Below the pieces are notes generated by a model, which worked only from the letters and a program-made list of their open reading frames with translations, was not told the DNA's origin and searched no databases. Made by a program: the position numbers and the translations under genes. A stretch of DNA of 50,552 nucleotides. Origin: an uncultured Lachnospiraceae bacterium. Its GTDB lineage: Bacteria > Bacillota > Clostridia > Lachnospirales > Lachnospiraceae. The stretch covers positions 1-50,552 of the forward strand of contig CAJTXP010000030.1 in the NCBI GenBank assembly GCA_910583615.1, read 5' to 3'. Shown here piece after piece: positions 23,912 to 31,358 of the stretch (its first letter is position 1; every line of letters begins with the position of its first letter).

Positions 23912-25078
23912 ATGGAAGAAGAAAACAGATATCAGGAGGCGTTAGAAACCGCAAAAGAAATTGATATTGTCGAGAATGTGATGATCCGGACCGTGACGAC
24001 GCAGATGGCGTTCAGCTCCATGATGAGAGGGCTGGAGAGAGGGGATTATGTGATTCCCGATTTTCAGAGAATGTACCGCTGGAATGAGAGCCAGGCGGAA
24101 GAGCTTGCCGTTTCTCTGGTGAGAGGGATGCCCATACCGCCTATATACTGTTACCGCAATGACGAACAGCAGTTCGTGATTCTGGATGGACAGCAGAGGA
24201 TCTTAAGCCTGTATCTTTATTTTATCGGGAAATTCCTGAAAAAGAAGAGAAACGCGTTTATCGATTTCAGAAAGGCTGCGGGAAACGGAAAAGACCTTCG
24301 GGAGCAGCTGGAACAGTGCGGGCTGAAAGACAAATCCTATTGTATGCGGTATAAAGATTCGAAAGGAAGTGAACAGGAGGTCGATATTACTTATGGTACG
24401 TTGAGTGACCGTATGAAGCGGAAGATCGATTTTGCGCCTCTGACACTGATCGAGATCAATGTTGACAGCAGGGAACAGAAGGAAAAGATTCTGCATAAAA
24501 TATTTGCCAACTTGAATATAGGGGGCACGCCGTTATCGCCTCAGGAGCTGCGAAACGGGATATACGGCTGCAGCTTCTATCAGATGCTGTATGAGATCAA
24601 TGATCATTCAAAAAAATGGAGGACCTTGTACAGCGGAAGTCCAAATGCAGATGTGAACAAGGAAAGCAAGGATGTGGAACTGCTTTTGAGAATGTGCGCG
24701 TTTAAGTATTATGTGCAAAGAAAAGGGAATAACTTTATATTGACGGGGTATAAAGGGAAGATCGCAACTCTGCTGGATGATTTTTCAGAAGAGGTAAAGC
24801 GTTTCGATGAGAAGAAGGTTGCAGAGTATAAAGAAGCGCTGGAACGATTTCTGGATTCTCTGGAAGGGGTAAGAGCAAAAGACCGGGATCTGGCGCTGGT
24901 CAGTCTGTTCGTTGCATGGGATAAAATGGAAGAAAAGATTCCCATTTCAAGAAAAAAACAGGAAGAGATTATCAACAGCGAAGAATACCGCAGTACCACA
25001 TCCAGAAGCACTTCCGCCCGTAACGAGATTGAGAAAAGGTTAAGGAGCGTATATGAGCAGTTATCAGGAAATGGTTGA
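23912..25078 (+). CDS. DUF262 domain protein (GmrS/ParB-like nuclease fold)
   Basis: 388 residues. The N-terminal DUF262 motifs are IPDFQRMYRWNESQAEELA (48-66), PIPPIYCY (74-81) and ILDGQQR (90-96), then a run of helices with INVDSREQKEKILHKIFANL and GTPLSPQELRNG. DUF262 is related to ParB/Srx folds; in GmrSD (type IV restriction) and BrxU it uses NTP to control DNA cutting. This protein lacks the C-terminal DUF1524 HNH domain of GmrSD; an HNH protein is instead encoded separately two genes later. The next gene starts 26 bp before this stop. First gene of a three-gene operon; defence role inferred. Confidence 0.85.
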   Translation: MEEENRYQEALETAKEIDIVENVMIRTVTTQMAFSSMMRGLERGDYVIPDFQRMYRWNESQAEELAVSLVRGMPIPPIYCYRNDEQQFVILDGQQRILSLYLYFIGKFLKKKRNAFIDFRKAAGNGKDLREQLEQCGLKDKSYCMRYKDSKGSEQEVDITYGTLSDRMKRKIDFAPLTLIEINVDSREQKEKILHKIFANLNIGGTPLSPQELRNGIYGCSFYQMLYEINDHSKKWRTLYSGSPNADVNKESKDVELLLRMCAFKYYVQRKGNNFILTGYKGKIATLLDDFSEEVKRFDEKKVAEYKEALERFLDSLEGVRAKDRDLALVSLFVAWDKMEEKIPISRKKQEEIINSEEYRSTTSRSTSARNEIEKRLRSVYEQLSGNG

Positions 25079-26024
25079 AAGAATTACGGACCTTATAGGT
25101 AAAAATTCAGAGATGGGAAAAAGTTTTATCCTGGTAGGGGATAATTCCTCGGGAAAATCGGATGTTCTTCACAGGGTCGTGGAGCAGAAACTTCCGGATG
25201 CAGTCTATCTGATTGATTCCGTGAACCGGACCTTTGATGCGGACCGGGTAGAGCTGGTGAGCAAATCCTATGAGAGGGTAAAGCTGGATTCCGGCGAAGT
25301 GACGGCAGAACGGCTTCTGCCGTTTCATTTCAATCTGCAGGATACATTTAAAGCCGCTTCCTGTATTGAACAGCTGTATGATAAATATAAGAGCCGGATT
25401 ACAGAGATGTGCAGAGAATTTCTGGGAAAGGAGATACAGATTCTTCGGGAGATCGTGGATATGGGGATTCCGGAAAATGTGGTTTTGATAGACGGAAACA
25501 GAGCAAAGCTTTCCAGCGGATATCAGGCGGTTCTCCGGCTGTTCTGTGAGATCCTGTATTTCTGCGACATCATGGAGGAAAGGAAATGGACTCGGGGTCT
25601 GGTGGTCATCGACGAGATCGACGAATATCTTTCACCTAAATACAGTGCACAGATCTACAATTTTCTGCAGATTCAATTTCCGAAGCTGGTTTTTCTGGCA
25701 ACGACGCATTCCCTGGACCTGGTAAAAAATTCGAAACAGGCAGATCTGATAATTCTGCATGACACAGAATATGAGATTTACACAGGACAGGAACTGGAGA
25801 GCATGGTATCGGCGGAAAATATATTTACGGATTTATTTTTCGAGGATTGTGTGATTCATCCGTCGGATAATGATTGGCAGGATGAAAGACTGCGTGCGTT
25901 GCTGAATTCGAAAATTGCAGGAGTGTGGGACGAAAAAATGCAGAAAGAACTGGGGGAAATGGAGTATGAGACGCTTCTTCCGCATCAGAAAATGATCTAT
26001 AAGCAGATTGAGGAGTGGATATGA
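25053..26024 (+). CDS. ABC-type AAA ATPase, defence-associated (PtuA-like)
   Basis: 323 residues from ATG 25053 (AAGGAG upstream, inside the end of the DUF262 gene). Walker A GDNSSGKS (29-36), a short signature LSSGYQ (153-158), Walker B LVVIDEID (183-190) and H-loop TTHS (217-220) define an SMC/RecF/OLD-type ATPase without a TOPRIM domain. The coiled-coil insertion is short. Combined with the HNH gene downstream it resembles Septu (PtuA ATPase + PtuB HNH). The 3' end overlaps the HNH gene by 4 bp (ATGA), so the two are made together. Confidence 0.82.
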   Translation: MSSYQEMVERITDLIGKNSEMGKSFILVGDNSSGKSDVLHRVVEQKLPDAVYLIDSVNRTFDADRVELVSKSYERVKLDSGEVTAERLLPFHFNLQDTFKAASCIEQLYDKYKSRITEMCREFLGKEIQILREIVDMGIPENVVLIDGNRAKLSSGYQAVLRLFCEILYFCDIMEERKWTRGLVVIDEIDEYLSPKYSAQIYNFLQIQFPKLVFLATTHSLDLVKNSKQADLIILHDTEYEIYTGQELESMVSAENIFTDLFFEDCVIHPSDNDWQDERLRALLNSKIAGVWDEKMQKELGEMEYETLLPHQKMIYKQIEEWI

Positions 26025-26800
26025 TGACGGATTATTTTTCTGTGGATATTCCGGTATTTGTGCCCTCTTATGACAAAAAGAAATTATATGGCTGGAGCAG
26101 ATACAAGGATGATCTGTGGGATCTACTGAAAGATACAACCGGCGGATACTGTATGTACTGTTACGATGCGGTCTGGATCAACGGGCAGAGGCGCGGCCAG
26201 ATTGAGCATGGAATTGAAAAGGCGAATTCTCCGGAATATCTGACAGACTGTGTTCCCAATCTGGGGCTGGCATGCGAGAACTGCAATGGGAAATATAAGA
26301 GAAGGGGCGAAAAAGCAAGGCAGCTGCCCAAAGAGCAGATCCGGGAGTTCGAGTCGGTTTCCAGCAGAAAATATGCCTGCAGAAAACCGTGTGAGAGATA
26401 CATAAAACTGCGCTGCGAGTACGTCCGCAGAGGAAACATTATTTTACAGCCGTTTGAATCAAAAATTCATGAAAATGGAAATGTTTTGAAACTGAGATAT
26501 GATCTTCTGGAAGGAAAATATGTTCCGGGCGACTGCAAAGACGGCTACAGTAAGAAAGAGATCGGGATCATAGAGGGACATATCAGGCTGTTTGGCCTGA
26601 ACAGTCCGGAGCGAAGAAACCGCGAGGTTGGCCGATACTGTAAAAATGTGATCGACCATCACGATTTGATGGAGGATATGCTTTATTATAATCTGGTCGT
26701 AAACCTGTTGAGAGACAAGCTTCAGAAGCTTCCGATTGATGACGCGGTAAAGATATGCAAAGTGATATACAGCAGAGCGCTGCTTCAACGGATTACCTGA
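26021..26800 (+). CDS. HNH-family endonuclease (PtuB-like)
   Basis: 259 residues from ATG 26021, chosen over the GTG at 26015 because GAGGAG is 5-6 bp upstream and it gives an ATGA overlap. The nuclease core has C44/C47 (GGYCMYCYD), the catalytic-type H63 in GQIEHGIEKA, N80 in VPNLGLACENCN and C85/C88, i.e. an HNH fold with a structural zinc. The C-terminal half is helical and unassigned. It probably cuts DNA when released or activated by the upstream ATPase. Last gene of the operon. Confidence 0.82.
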   Translation: MMTDYFSVDIPVFVPSYDKKKLYGWSRYKDDLWDLLKDTTGGYCMYCYDAVWINGQRRGQIEHGIEKANSPEYLTDCVPNLGLACENCNGKYKRRGEKARQLPKEQIREFESVSSRKYACRKPCERYIKLRCEYVRRGNIILQPFESKIHENGNVLKLRYDLLEGKYVPGDCKDGYSKKEIGIIEGHIRLFGLNSPERRNREVGRYCKNVIDHHDLMEDMLYYNLVVNLLRDKLQKLPIDDAVKICKVIYSRALLQRIT

Positions 26801-26822
26801 TGCGGAGCGCTGGAATGTATAT

Positions 26823-26856
26823 GCCGGATTTGCTGACCGGCTGAATTTATATTTTT
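26823..26856 (+). terminator. Weak terminator after the HNH gene
   Basis: GCCGG (26823-26827) and CCGGC (26837-26841), followed at some distance by ATATTTTT. The stem is short and the T-run not adjacent. Confidence 0.3.
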
Positions 26857-26879
26857 ACACCCAAAATAATTAAATAATA

Positions 26880-26908
26880 TTGGCATATCATATATAAAAA
26901 ATTATACT
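26880..26908 (+). promoter_or_regulatory. Sigma-A promoter of blaI-blaR1
   Basis: TTGGCA (26880-26885), 17 bp, TATACT (26903-26908), within a very AT-rich stretch. It gives a ~130-nt leader to ATG 27046, where a BlaI operator would be expected; no clean dyad is visible to me. Confidence 0.72.
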
Positions 26909-27045
26909 TAAAGATAATGTATGCTTATGAACGAAAACATCTGCCGACCTGAATGTATAATGAGTGAACACATCGGCAGTGTTGAACAGAAAGCGGCAGA
27001 TAAATGCGTTCACGAGTATAAGATAAGGAAAGTGAGGAAAAGACA

Positions 27046-27474
27046 ATGGCAAGAAAACCGGACGAACCGCTTGAGATGCTTGGAGGAAAGAAGAAGCTGT
27101 CTCCCATGGAGCTGGAATACATGAGGTATATTTGGGAACATCCGGACGGGATCAGCAGCGAGGAGATCTATGAACATTTTCCGCAGGTGCGGGGAACCAA
27201 GAGCACGGTGCTGTACAATATCTCTCAGAAAGGCTATGTGGAAAAGAGGCAGGAGGGGCTGCACCATATCTATACCGCGCTGGTCGGCCGCATGGAGTAT
27301 GAGCAGGCGCTGGTCCGGCAGCAGCTTCAGAGATCCGTAGGTATCAGCTCGCTGGAAGAACTGGTGGCGGCTTTCTGCGGGAAGGAGATGCTGACAGAAG
27401 AACAGAAAGAAAAGATACGGAAGTTTCTGGAGGAGATGAAGAAGGATGCTGAATCTGGGGAGTCTGTGGATTGA
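27046..27474 (+). CDS. blaI: BlaI/MecI-family repressor
   Basis: 142 residues. The winged helix has LSPMELEYMRYIWEHPDG and the recognition region GTKSTVLYNISQKGYVEKRQEG; the C-terminal helices (LEELVAAFCGKEMLTEEQ) dimerise. BlaI-type repressors bind dyads and are cleaved after the partner BlaR1 senses a signal. The gene overlaps blaR1 by 29 bp. Targets are probably its own operon and the small exported proteins downstream; no beta-lactamase is present in the window. Confidence 0.9.
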   Translation: MARKPDEPLEMLGGKKKLSPMELEYMRYIWEHPDGISSEEIYEHFPQVRGTKSTVLYNISQKGYVEKRQEGLHHIYTALVGRMEYEQALVRQQLQRSVGISSLEELVAAFCGKEMLTEEQKEKIRKFLEEMKKDAESGESVD

Positions 27475-28894
27475 ACTGTGGGACGGCAGCGACGCGGTCC
27501 TCTGGGTCGTAACCTCCGCTGTGGTTAGCGGCCTGCTGGTCCTGCTTTTATATTATGGAAGAAACGGTCTGGAACGGATCCTGAACGCGGGGCAGATGGA
27601 CCGCCTGCTGAAGCTTCTGATCGTGTATCTTCTGTGTCTGCAGCCGGTTCTGGCCATGGTGTTTCTCTACCGGGGAACGTTTGGCTATGTGGGCCCGCCA
27701 AAGTTCGGGGACGGCTTTATCCATGAATATAGACATTATCCGGTCAGCTTTGCCACAGGCTTTTGGACACAGCTGGTATTCTGGCTGGTGATGGCGGTCT
27801 GGGCCGCGGGATTTCTGGTGTGCATGGGCCGTTCCTTTAGAAGAGACCGGGACGCATGGAGGGAACTGCGGACGCTCTGCGATCCCTGTGAAGACGGTAA
27901 CATGCTGGAACTGTCGGAGGAGCTGGGCAGGGAACTTGGCCTGGAGAAGCCGGTTCCCATCAGGGTCAGCGGTGTGGTCGGGACTCCCTTTGCGGCGGGG
28001 TGCTTCCGGCAGGAGTTGTTTTTTCCGCGAAAAGAACAGAGCAGGGAGGGGATCAGCCTGATACTCAGACACGAGCTCATTCACTGCAGACGCAGGGATC
28101 CGCTCTATCGGAAGATGATCTTCTGGCTCTGTTCCCTGTACTGGTTTCTGCCTCCGCTGAGGCGTCTGGCGGAATACTATACCGATATCAACGAAATGTC
28201 CTGTGACGACGCCGTTCTGGAACGGTGTTCCAGGCGGGAACGTTATCTTTACGCAAAAGCGCTGGCGGACATGGGGCTGGAGGGTGGATTCCTGGAGCAT
28301 GCAGTGTCCATGACCGGTCATACAGAAAGCCAGCTGGAAAGGAGATTAAAACATATGATGAACAGGAAAAAGAAAGCAGGGAAAGCTGCGTTTGCGGCGA
28401 TGACGGCGATGCTCGCGGCAGCCTGCCCTCTTACAACGCTGGCAGCGTCCGAGGGGATGTGCAGTCTGCAGGATGTGATCGTGAGGGAGGTGCTGTTCGA
28501 AGATCACGAGGAGGTGATGAACGGCGGCAATACTTTGACGGAGGAGACCGACGTGGTGGAAGATTTTGAGCTGACGCCCGCACAGGGAGAGGTGTGGCTG
28601 AGCGGGTCCATGACAGTGAGCACAATCGAAGAGGAAATCAGCAGTGCGAGATCCATGGGGAGTGTGACAGTGTCAGCGGGGGATGAAATTCATTTTACGC
28701 TGAAAGGCGATCCGTCATCAGTATCTTTTCGTGCGGGATATATCAACAGCGCCAACAGGAGAACGTATGTAACGACTACCAGTGGTAAAATAGATCATAC
28801 GTTCACGATGTCGAAGGCGGGAACCTATGAGCTGTTTGTGGAGCCATTGAATAACAGGACCGTTTATATGGAGGGGACTGCTACCGTGATGTAG
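27446..28894 (+). CDS. BlaR1/MecR1-type M56 membrane metallopeptidase sensor
   Basis: 482 residues. Four membrane segments (about 16-38, 50-72, 107-130 and ~305-328) surround a cytoplasmic M56 zinc protease domain with HELIH (209-213) and the downstream Glu in NEMSCDDAVL. After the last span (AAFAAMTAMLAAACPLTTLA) comes a ~155-residue outer domain which is beta-rich and NOT a penicillin-binding domain, so the signal is probably not a beta-lactam. The tail VEPLNNRTVYMEGTATV is similar in style to small adhesin-like domains. It acts by cleaving or triggering loss of the BlaI repressor. Confidence 0.88.
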   Translation: MLNLGSLWIELWDGSDAVLWVVTSAVVSGLLVLLLYYGRNGLERILNAGQMDRLLKLLIVYLLCLQPVLAMVFLYRGTFGYVGPPKFGDGFIHEYRHYPVSFATGFWTQLVFWLVMAVWAAGFLVCMGRSFRRDRDAWRELRTLCDPCEDGNMLELSEELGRELGLEKPVPIRVSGVVGTPFAAGCFRQELFFPRKEQSREGISLILRHELIHCRRRDPLYRKMIFWLCSLYWFLPPLRRLAEYYTDINEMSCDDAVLERCSRRERYLYAKALADMGLEGGFLEHAVSMTGHTESQLERRLKHMMNRKKKAGKAAFAAMTAMLAAACPLTTLAASEGMCSLQDVIVREVLFEDHEEVMNGGNTLTEETDVVEDFELTPAQGEVWLSGSMTVSTIEEEISSARSMGSVTVSAGDEIHFTLKGDPSSVSFRAGYINSANRRTYVTTTSGKIDHTFTMSKAGTYELFVEPLNNRTVYMEGTATVM

Positions 28895-28973
28895 AAATTC
28901 ATCATGTTGATGGATGCGGTACATATGCGGAGCTGGATATGCTTTGGTATCCGGTTTCGTTCATATTCGTTAT

Positions 28974-29017
28974 AAAAAGTCAATATAATTATTTTAAATA
29001 ATTATATTGACTTTTTT
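28974..29017 (+). terminator. Strong intrinsic terminator after blaR1
   Basis: A perfect 20-bp stem (28974-28993 with 28997-29016), loop TTA, starting with AAAAAGTCAAT and ending in GACTTTTTT. It should work in both directions. Confidence 0.92.
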
Positions 29018-29035
29018 GATGGAGAAGAATATAAT
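29007..29035 (+). promoter_or_regulatory. Promoter of the small exported protein pair, overlapping the terminator
   Basis: TTGACT (29007-29012), 17 bp, TATAAT (29030-29035). The -35 lies within the descending arm of the blaR1 terminator. Confidence 0.75.
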
Positions 29036-29092
29036 AATGGATAAGACATGGCCATGCATATAAAAATACTTATGGATTAAGGAGAAAATTTT

Positions 29093-29425
29093 ATGTTAAA
29101 GAAAATGGTAAATATTATGGTGGTAATGGTTTTGGCAGCCGTGGTATCAGTACCATGTTATGCGAAAGGGGTGGAGACGAAGACGTTTGAGAACAGTACG
29201 GAGGAAAACAGTATCAGTCCCCGTATAGTGGTTGCTTATGAGAGATCAATAAAAATAGACTACCCGGCCTTAAGTACGGGCTCTATACCTCAGACATATT
29301 ATTATTCAGAGTGGAGTGAAAAATATGATACACAGTGTTCAGGGCTGCTTAGAATGACACATTCAGTGACGCTGGGCACAGTAATAAGAGTAACATATGA
29401 GGGTAAGATAAGTGGAACAATATAA
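29093..29425 (+). CDS. Small exported protein, paralogue 1
   Basis: 110 residues with a signal peptide (MLKKMVNIMVVMVLAAVVSV, cleavage near CYAKG). The mature ~85 residues carry YERSIKIDY, SIPQTYYYSEW and VIRVTYEGKISG. I do not recognise a family. It aligns by eye with the next gene product (YE..., ..IP..., YSE..., G.L.M..., YEG...). AAGGAG is 8 bp before ATG and a strong promoter lies upstream. Location after a BlaI/BlaR1 pair suggests it is a target or ligand of that sensor; this is inference. Confidence 0.7.
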   Translation: MLKKMVNIMVVMVLAAVVSVPCYAKGVETKTFENSTEENSISPRIVVAYERSIKIDYPALSTGSIPQTYYYSEWSEKYDTQCSGLLRMTHSVTLGTVIRVTYEGKISGTI

Positions 29426-29750
29426 AAGATGTTTTGAGTACCTTAAACAATGGAATATTTTTAAATACAGAATATTATTTGCCTCAGCGATGTTGCTCAT
29501 AATGATTTTTTGCATGAATTTTGTTCCGGTAAGAGCTGAAGAAACAGCAATTGTAGATTCGTATGAAAAAACGGTCACCAGAACTTATTCATTCGGAGAT
29601 GGCGATATCCCGGTCAGTATTGAGTATTCAGAATATGATGATGAAATGAAGCAGGAATATGCAGGAACATTATATATGAAAGAAGGTGAGATGCAAAAAG
29701 GCTTTCATTTTTGTGCAGTTTATGAAGGGACGCTGAACAGAATTGAGTAA
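29412..29750 (+). CDS. Small exported protein, paralogue 2
   Basis: 112 residues starting at GTG 29412, overlapping paralogue 1 by 14 bp, with a poor ribosome site, so probably translated by coupling. It has a long N-region (about 22 residues), a hydrophobic span (ILFASAMLLIMIFCMNFVPV) and a cleavage site after VRAEE. The mature part has YEKTVTRTYSFGDGDIPVSI, YSEYDDE, AGTLYMKEG and VYEGTLN, matching the order of motifs in paralogue 1. Function unknown; AT-rich relative to neighbours. Confidence 0.65.
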   Translation: MEQYKRCFEYLKQWNIFKYRILFASAMLLIMIFCMNFVPVRAEETAIVDSYEKTVTRTYSFGDGDIPVSIEYSEYDDEMKQEYAGTLYMKEGEMQKGFHFCAVYEGTLNRIE

Positions 29751-29825
29751 TATTCGGATGTTTTTCCGTTTCTTCATCTGGGCATATGTTCTTTTCCTTT
29801 AAACCAAAAAGAACAAAACGGTATA

Positions 29826-29865
29826 AAAGTGCATGGACAAGTAGAGTGCAAACCATGCGCTTTTT
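29826..29865 (+). terminator. Intrinsic terminator after the exported protein pair
   Basis: AAAGTGCATGG (29826-29836) pairs with CCATGCGCTTT (29853-29863), one G-T pair, then T's to 29865. The following 29866-30037 holds no gene or promoter that I can support. Confidence 0.8.
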
Positions 29866-30037
29866 GTGTTCTTTTTACAGTTATACTTGTTCTCTGCTGC
29901 TGATCTGCGTAAGGCAGTGCGGAGATTTAGAAATATTTTCTGCAGGTGTGTGGGGATTTTCAGACTGAATGCAGGATGGAGGAAGCAATGTGAAAAATAA
30001 GTTCTTCCCTGTTATCTGAGTAAAACGAAAGGAATGC

Positions 30038-31177
30038 GTGATTTTTATGAAGATTTGCGGAAACGATTATTACCTTGGGGCTTATCTGGAACGCTGCAGC
30101 AGCAGTCTGATTCATATGGATGAAGTGTTTTCAGTAAGACCGGATACCTGGACGCCGGAGACGTTTCCGGAAGCGTCGGAAAATGAAGGCAGTCCCCGGA
30201 TGGATTCCTTCACCATATCAGACCGGTATGAGAAGCTGGAGTCAAACAATATCATGTCTCATGAAGAAGTGATCAGCAGTATTTTTTACTCCAGGTATAT
30301 CTGCAGCGGCCAGACGAACAGTTCGGGCAGCGTGTTTCAGGAAAAGGGAACCAGGCAGTGGCAGGTATTCAGCGAACAGCTTTATAAGAATGGCTTCTTT
30401 GAAGGAATGTCGGATGAAGAAGTGCTGAAAACAGAACAGCTTCTGATACAGATTACTTCTTCTGTGGACACCTTCCATTCCTGCCGTTCCCTGTCCGCTT
30501 CTCCGCTGAAACGGGTATCGGACCTGATCTATGCAGACCGGGAACGGATTGACTGGAATACCTATAAGGATATGAGCGGCAATGAATGGCAGCTTCTGCT
30601 GGAGTCGTCAGCGGCGGCGCTTCGATGTTTCAATGAAAAATATGTGCCGGAAGAACAGCAGTCGGAATTTTCTTCTTTGATCGATCAGTTTTACCAGTAT
30701 AACAGCAGTCTGCTGGAAGGTTATCAGTCGCCCAATGAACGGCGGGTTCAGCATGAGATCTTAAACGACGATTCTTTTCCGGAAGAAGCTGCGGACGCAG
30801 AAGAAGAAACGGCGGCAGCCGGTAATGGGCAGATTCTTCTGCCGCCTGATACAGAAAAGGATAAAACAGCGTATCTGGACGCACTGAAAGCATATTTCGG
30901 CAAAATTGCCATGCTTCAGGGAGGGGACGCCACGGTAACGAACGGCGTGTCTTCGGCAGCGAAAGGAGAAGCTGCGGATTCCCGGCCGGAAACATCCGGG
31001 CCGGAGGAGACAGAGCAGCAGTCGGATCAGCTTTTTTCAGATATCAGTGTTCTGAAAAAAGAATTTCAGAACGCAGGGCACAGATCCTATTTCGCACAGG
31101 ACGGAGGCTGGGAACGGTGCATGAGACAGATGGAAGGATACTGGAAGAAGCTGGCGGCGGATCCGGAACAGGCATAA
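30038..31177 (+). CDS. Hypothetical protein of unknown function
   Basis: 379 residues from GTG 30038, with AAAGGA 5 bp upstream; ATG 30047 is an alternative. No signal peptide or membrane span. The protein is acidic, helical and rich in Ser/Glu; around 250-340 it is low-complexity and probably disordered (EEAADAEEETAAAGNG, ETSGPEETEQQSDQL). Short landmarks are GNDYYLGAYLERC at the start and WERCMRQMEGYWKKLAADPE at the end. I do not recognise it. It is monocistronic with its own terminator and may be a lineage-specific cytoplasmic protein. Confidence 0.7.
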   Translation: MIFMKICGNDYYLGAYLERCSSSLIHMDEVFSVRPDTWTPETFPEASENEGSPRMDSFTISDRYEKLESNNIMSHEEVISSIFYSRYICSGQTNSSGSVFQEKGTRQWQVFSEQLYKNGFFEGMSDEEVLKTEQLLIQITSSVDTFHSCRSLSASPLKRVSDLIYADRERIDWNTYKDMSGNEWQLLLESSAAALRCFNEKYVPEEQQSEFSSLIDQFYQYNSSLLEGYQSPNERRVQHEILNDDSFPEEAADAEEETAAAGNGQILLPPDTEKDKTAYLDALKAYFGKIAMLQGGDATVTNGVSSAAKGEAADSRPETSGPEETEQQSDQLFSDISVLKKEFQNAGHRSYFAQDGGWERCMRQMEGYWKKLAADPEQA

Positions 31178-31202
31178 TAAATCATGTATAAAACGGCAGT
31201 AT

Positions 31203-31246
31203 AAAGACGTATGGGACGACAGATGGTGTTCCATGCGTCTTTTTTA
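31203..31246 (+). terminator. Intrinsic terminator
   Basis: AAAGACGTATGG (31203-31214) pairs with CCATGCGTCTTT (31231-31242), followed by T's to 31246; 26 bp after the stop of the hypothetical gene. Confidence 0.9.
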
Positions 31247-31330
31247 TTTATTTTACAAATGTTCATAGGAAAAATGAATAAAAAACACAAAATTTCATAG
31301 GATAAAATGCAGAATTACAATTGTTTTCCT

Positions 31331-31358
31331 TTGAATCATATGATAAATTAAGTATAGA
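31331..31358 (+). promoter_or_regulatory. Possible promoter of the DUF4143 ATPase gene
   Basis: TTGAAT (31331-31336), 16 bp, TATAGA (31353-31358). If used, transcription would begin at or after the annotated ATG 31359, which favours a downstream translation start. Confidence 0.4.

Noticed and set aside
27446..28894. Beta-lactam sensor (true BlaR1) call
   Set aside because: The M56 protease part fits, but no penicillin-binding serine motifs (SxxK, SxN, KTG) are visible in the short outer domain and no beta-lactamase gene is nearby.
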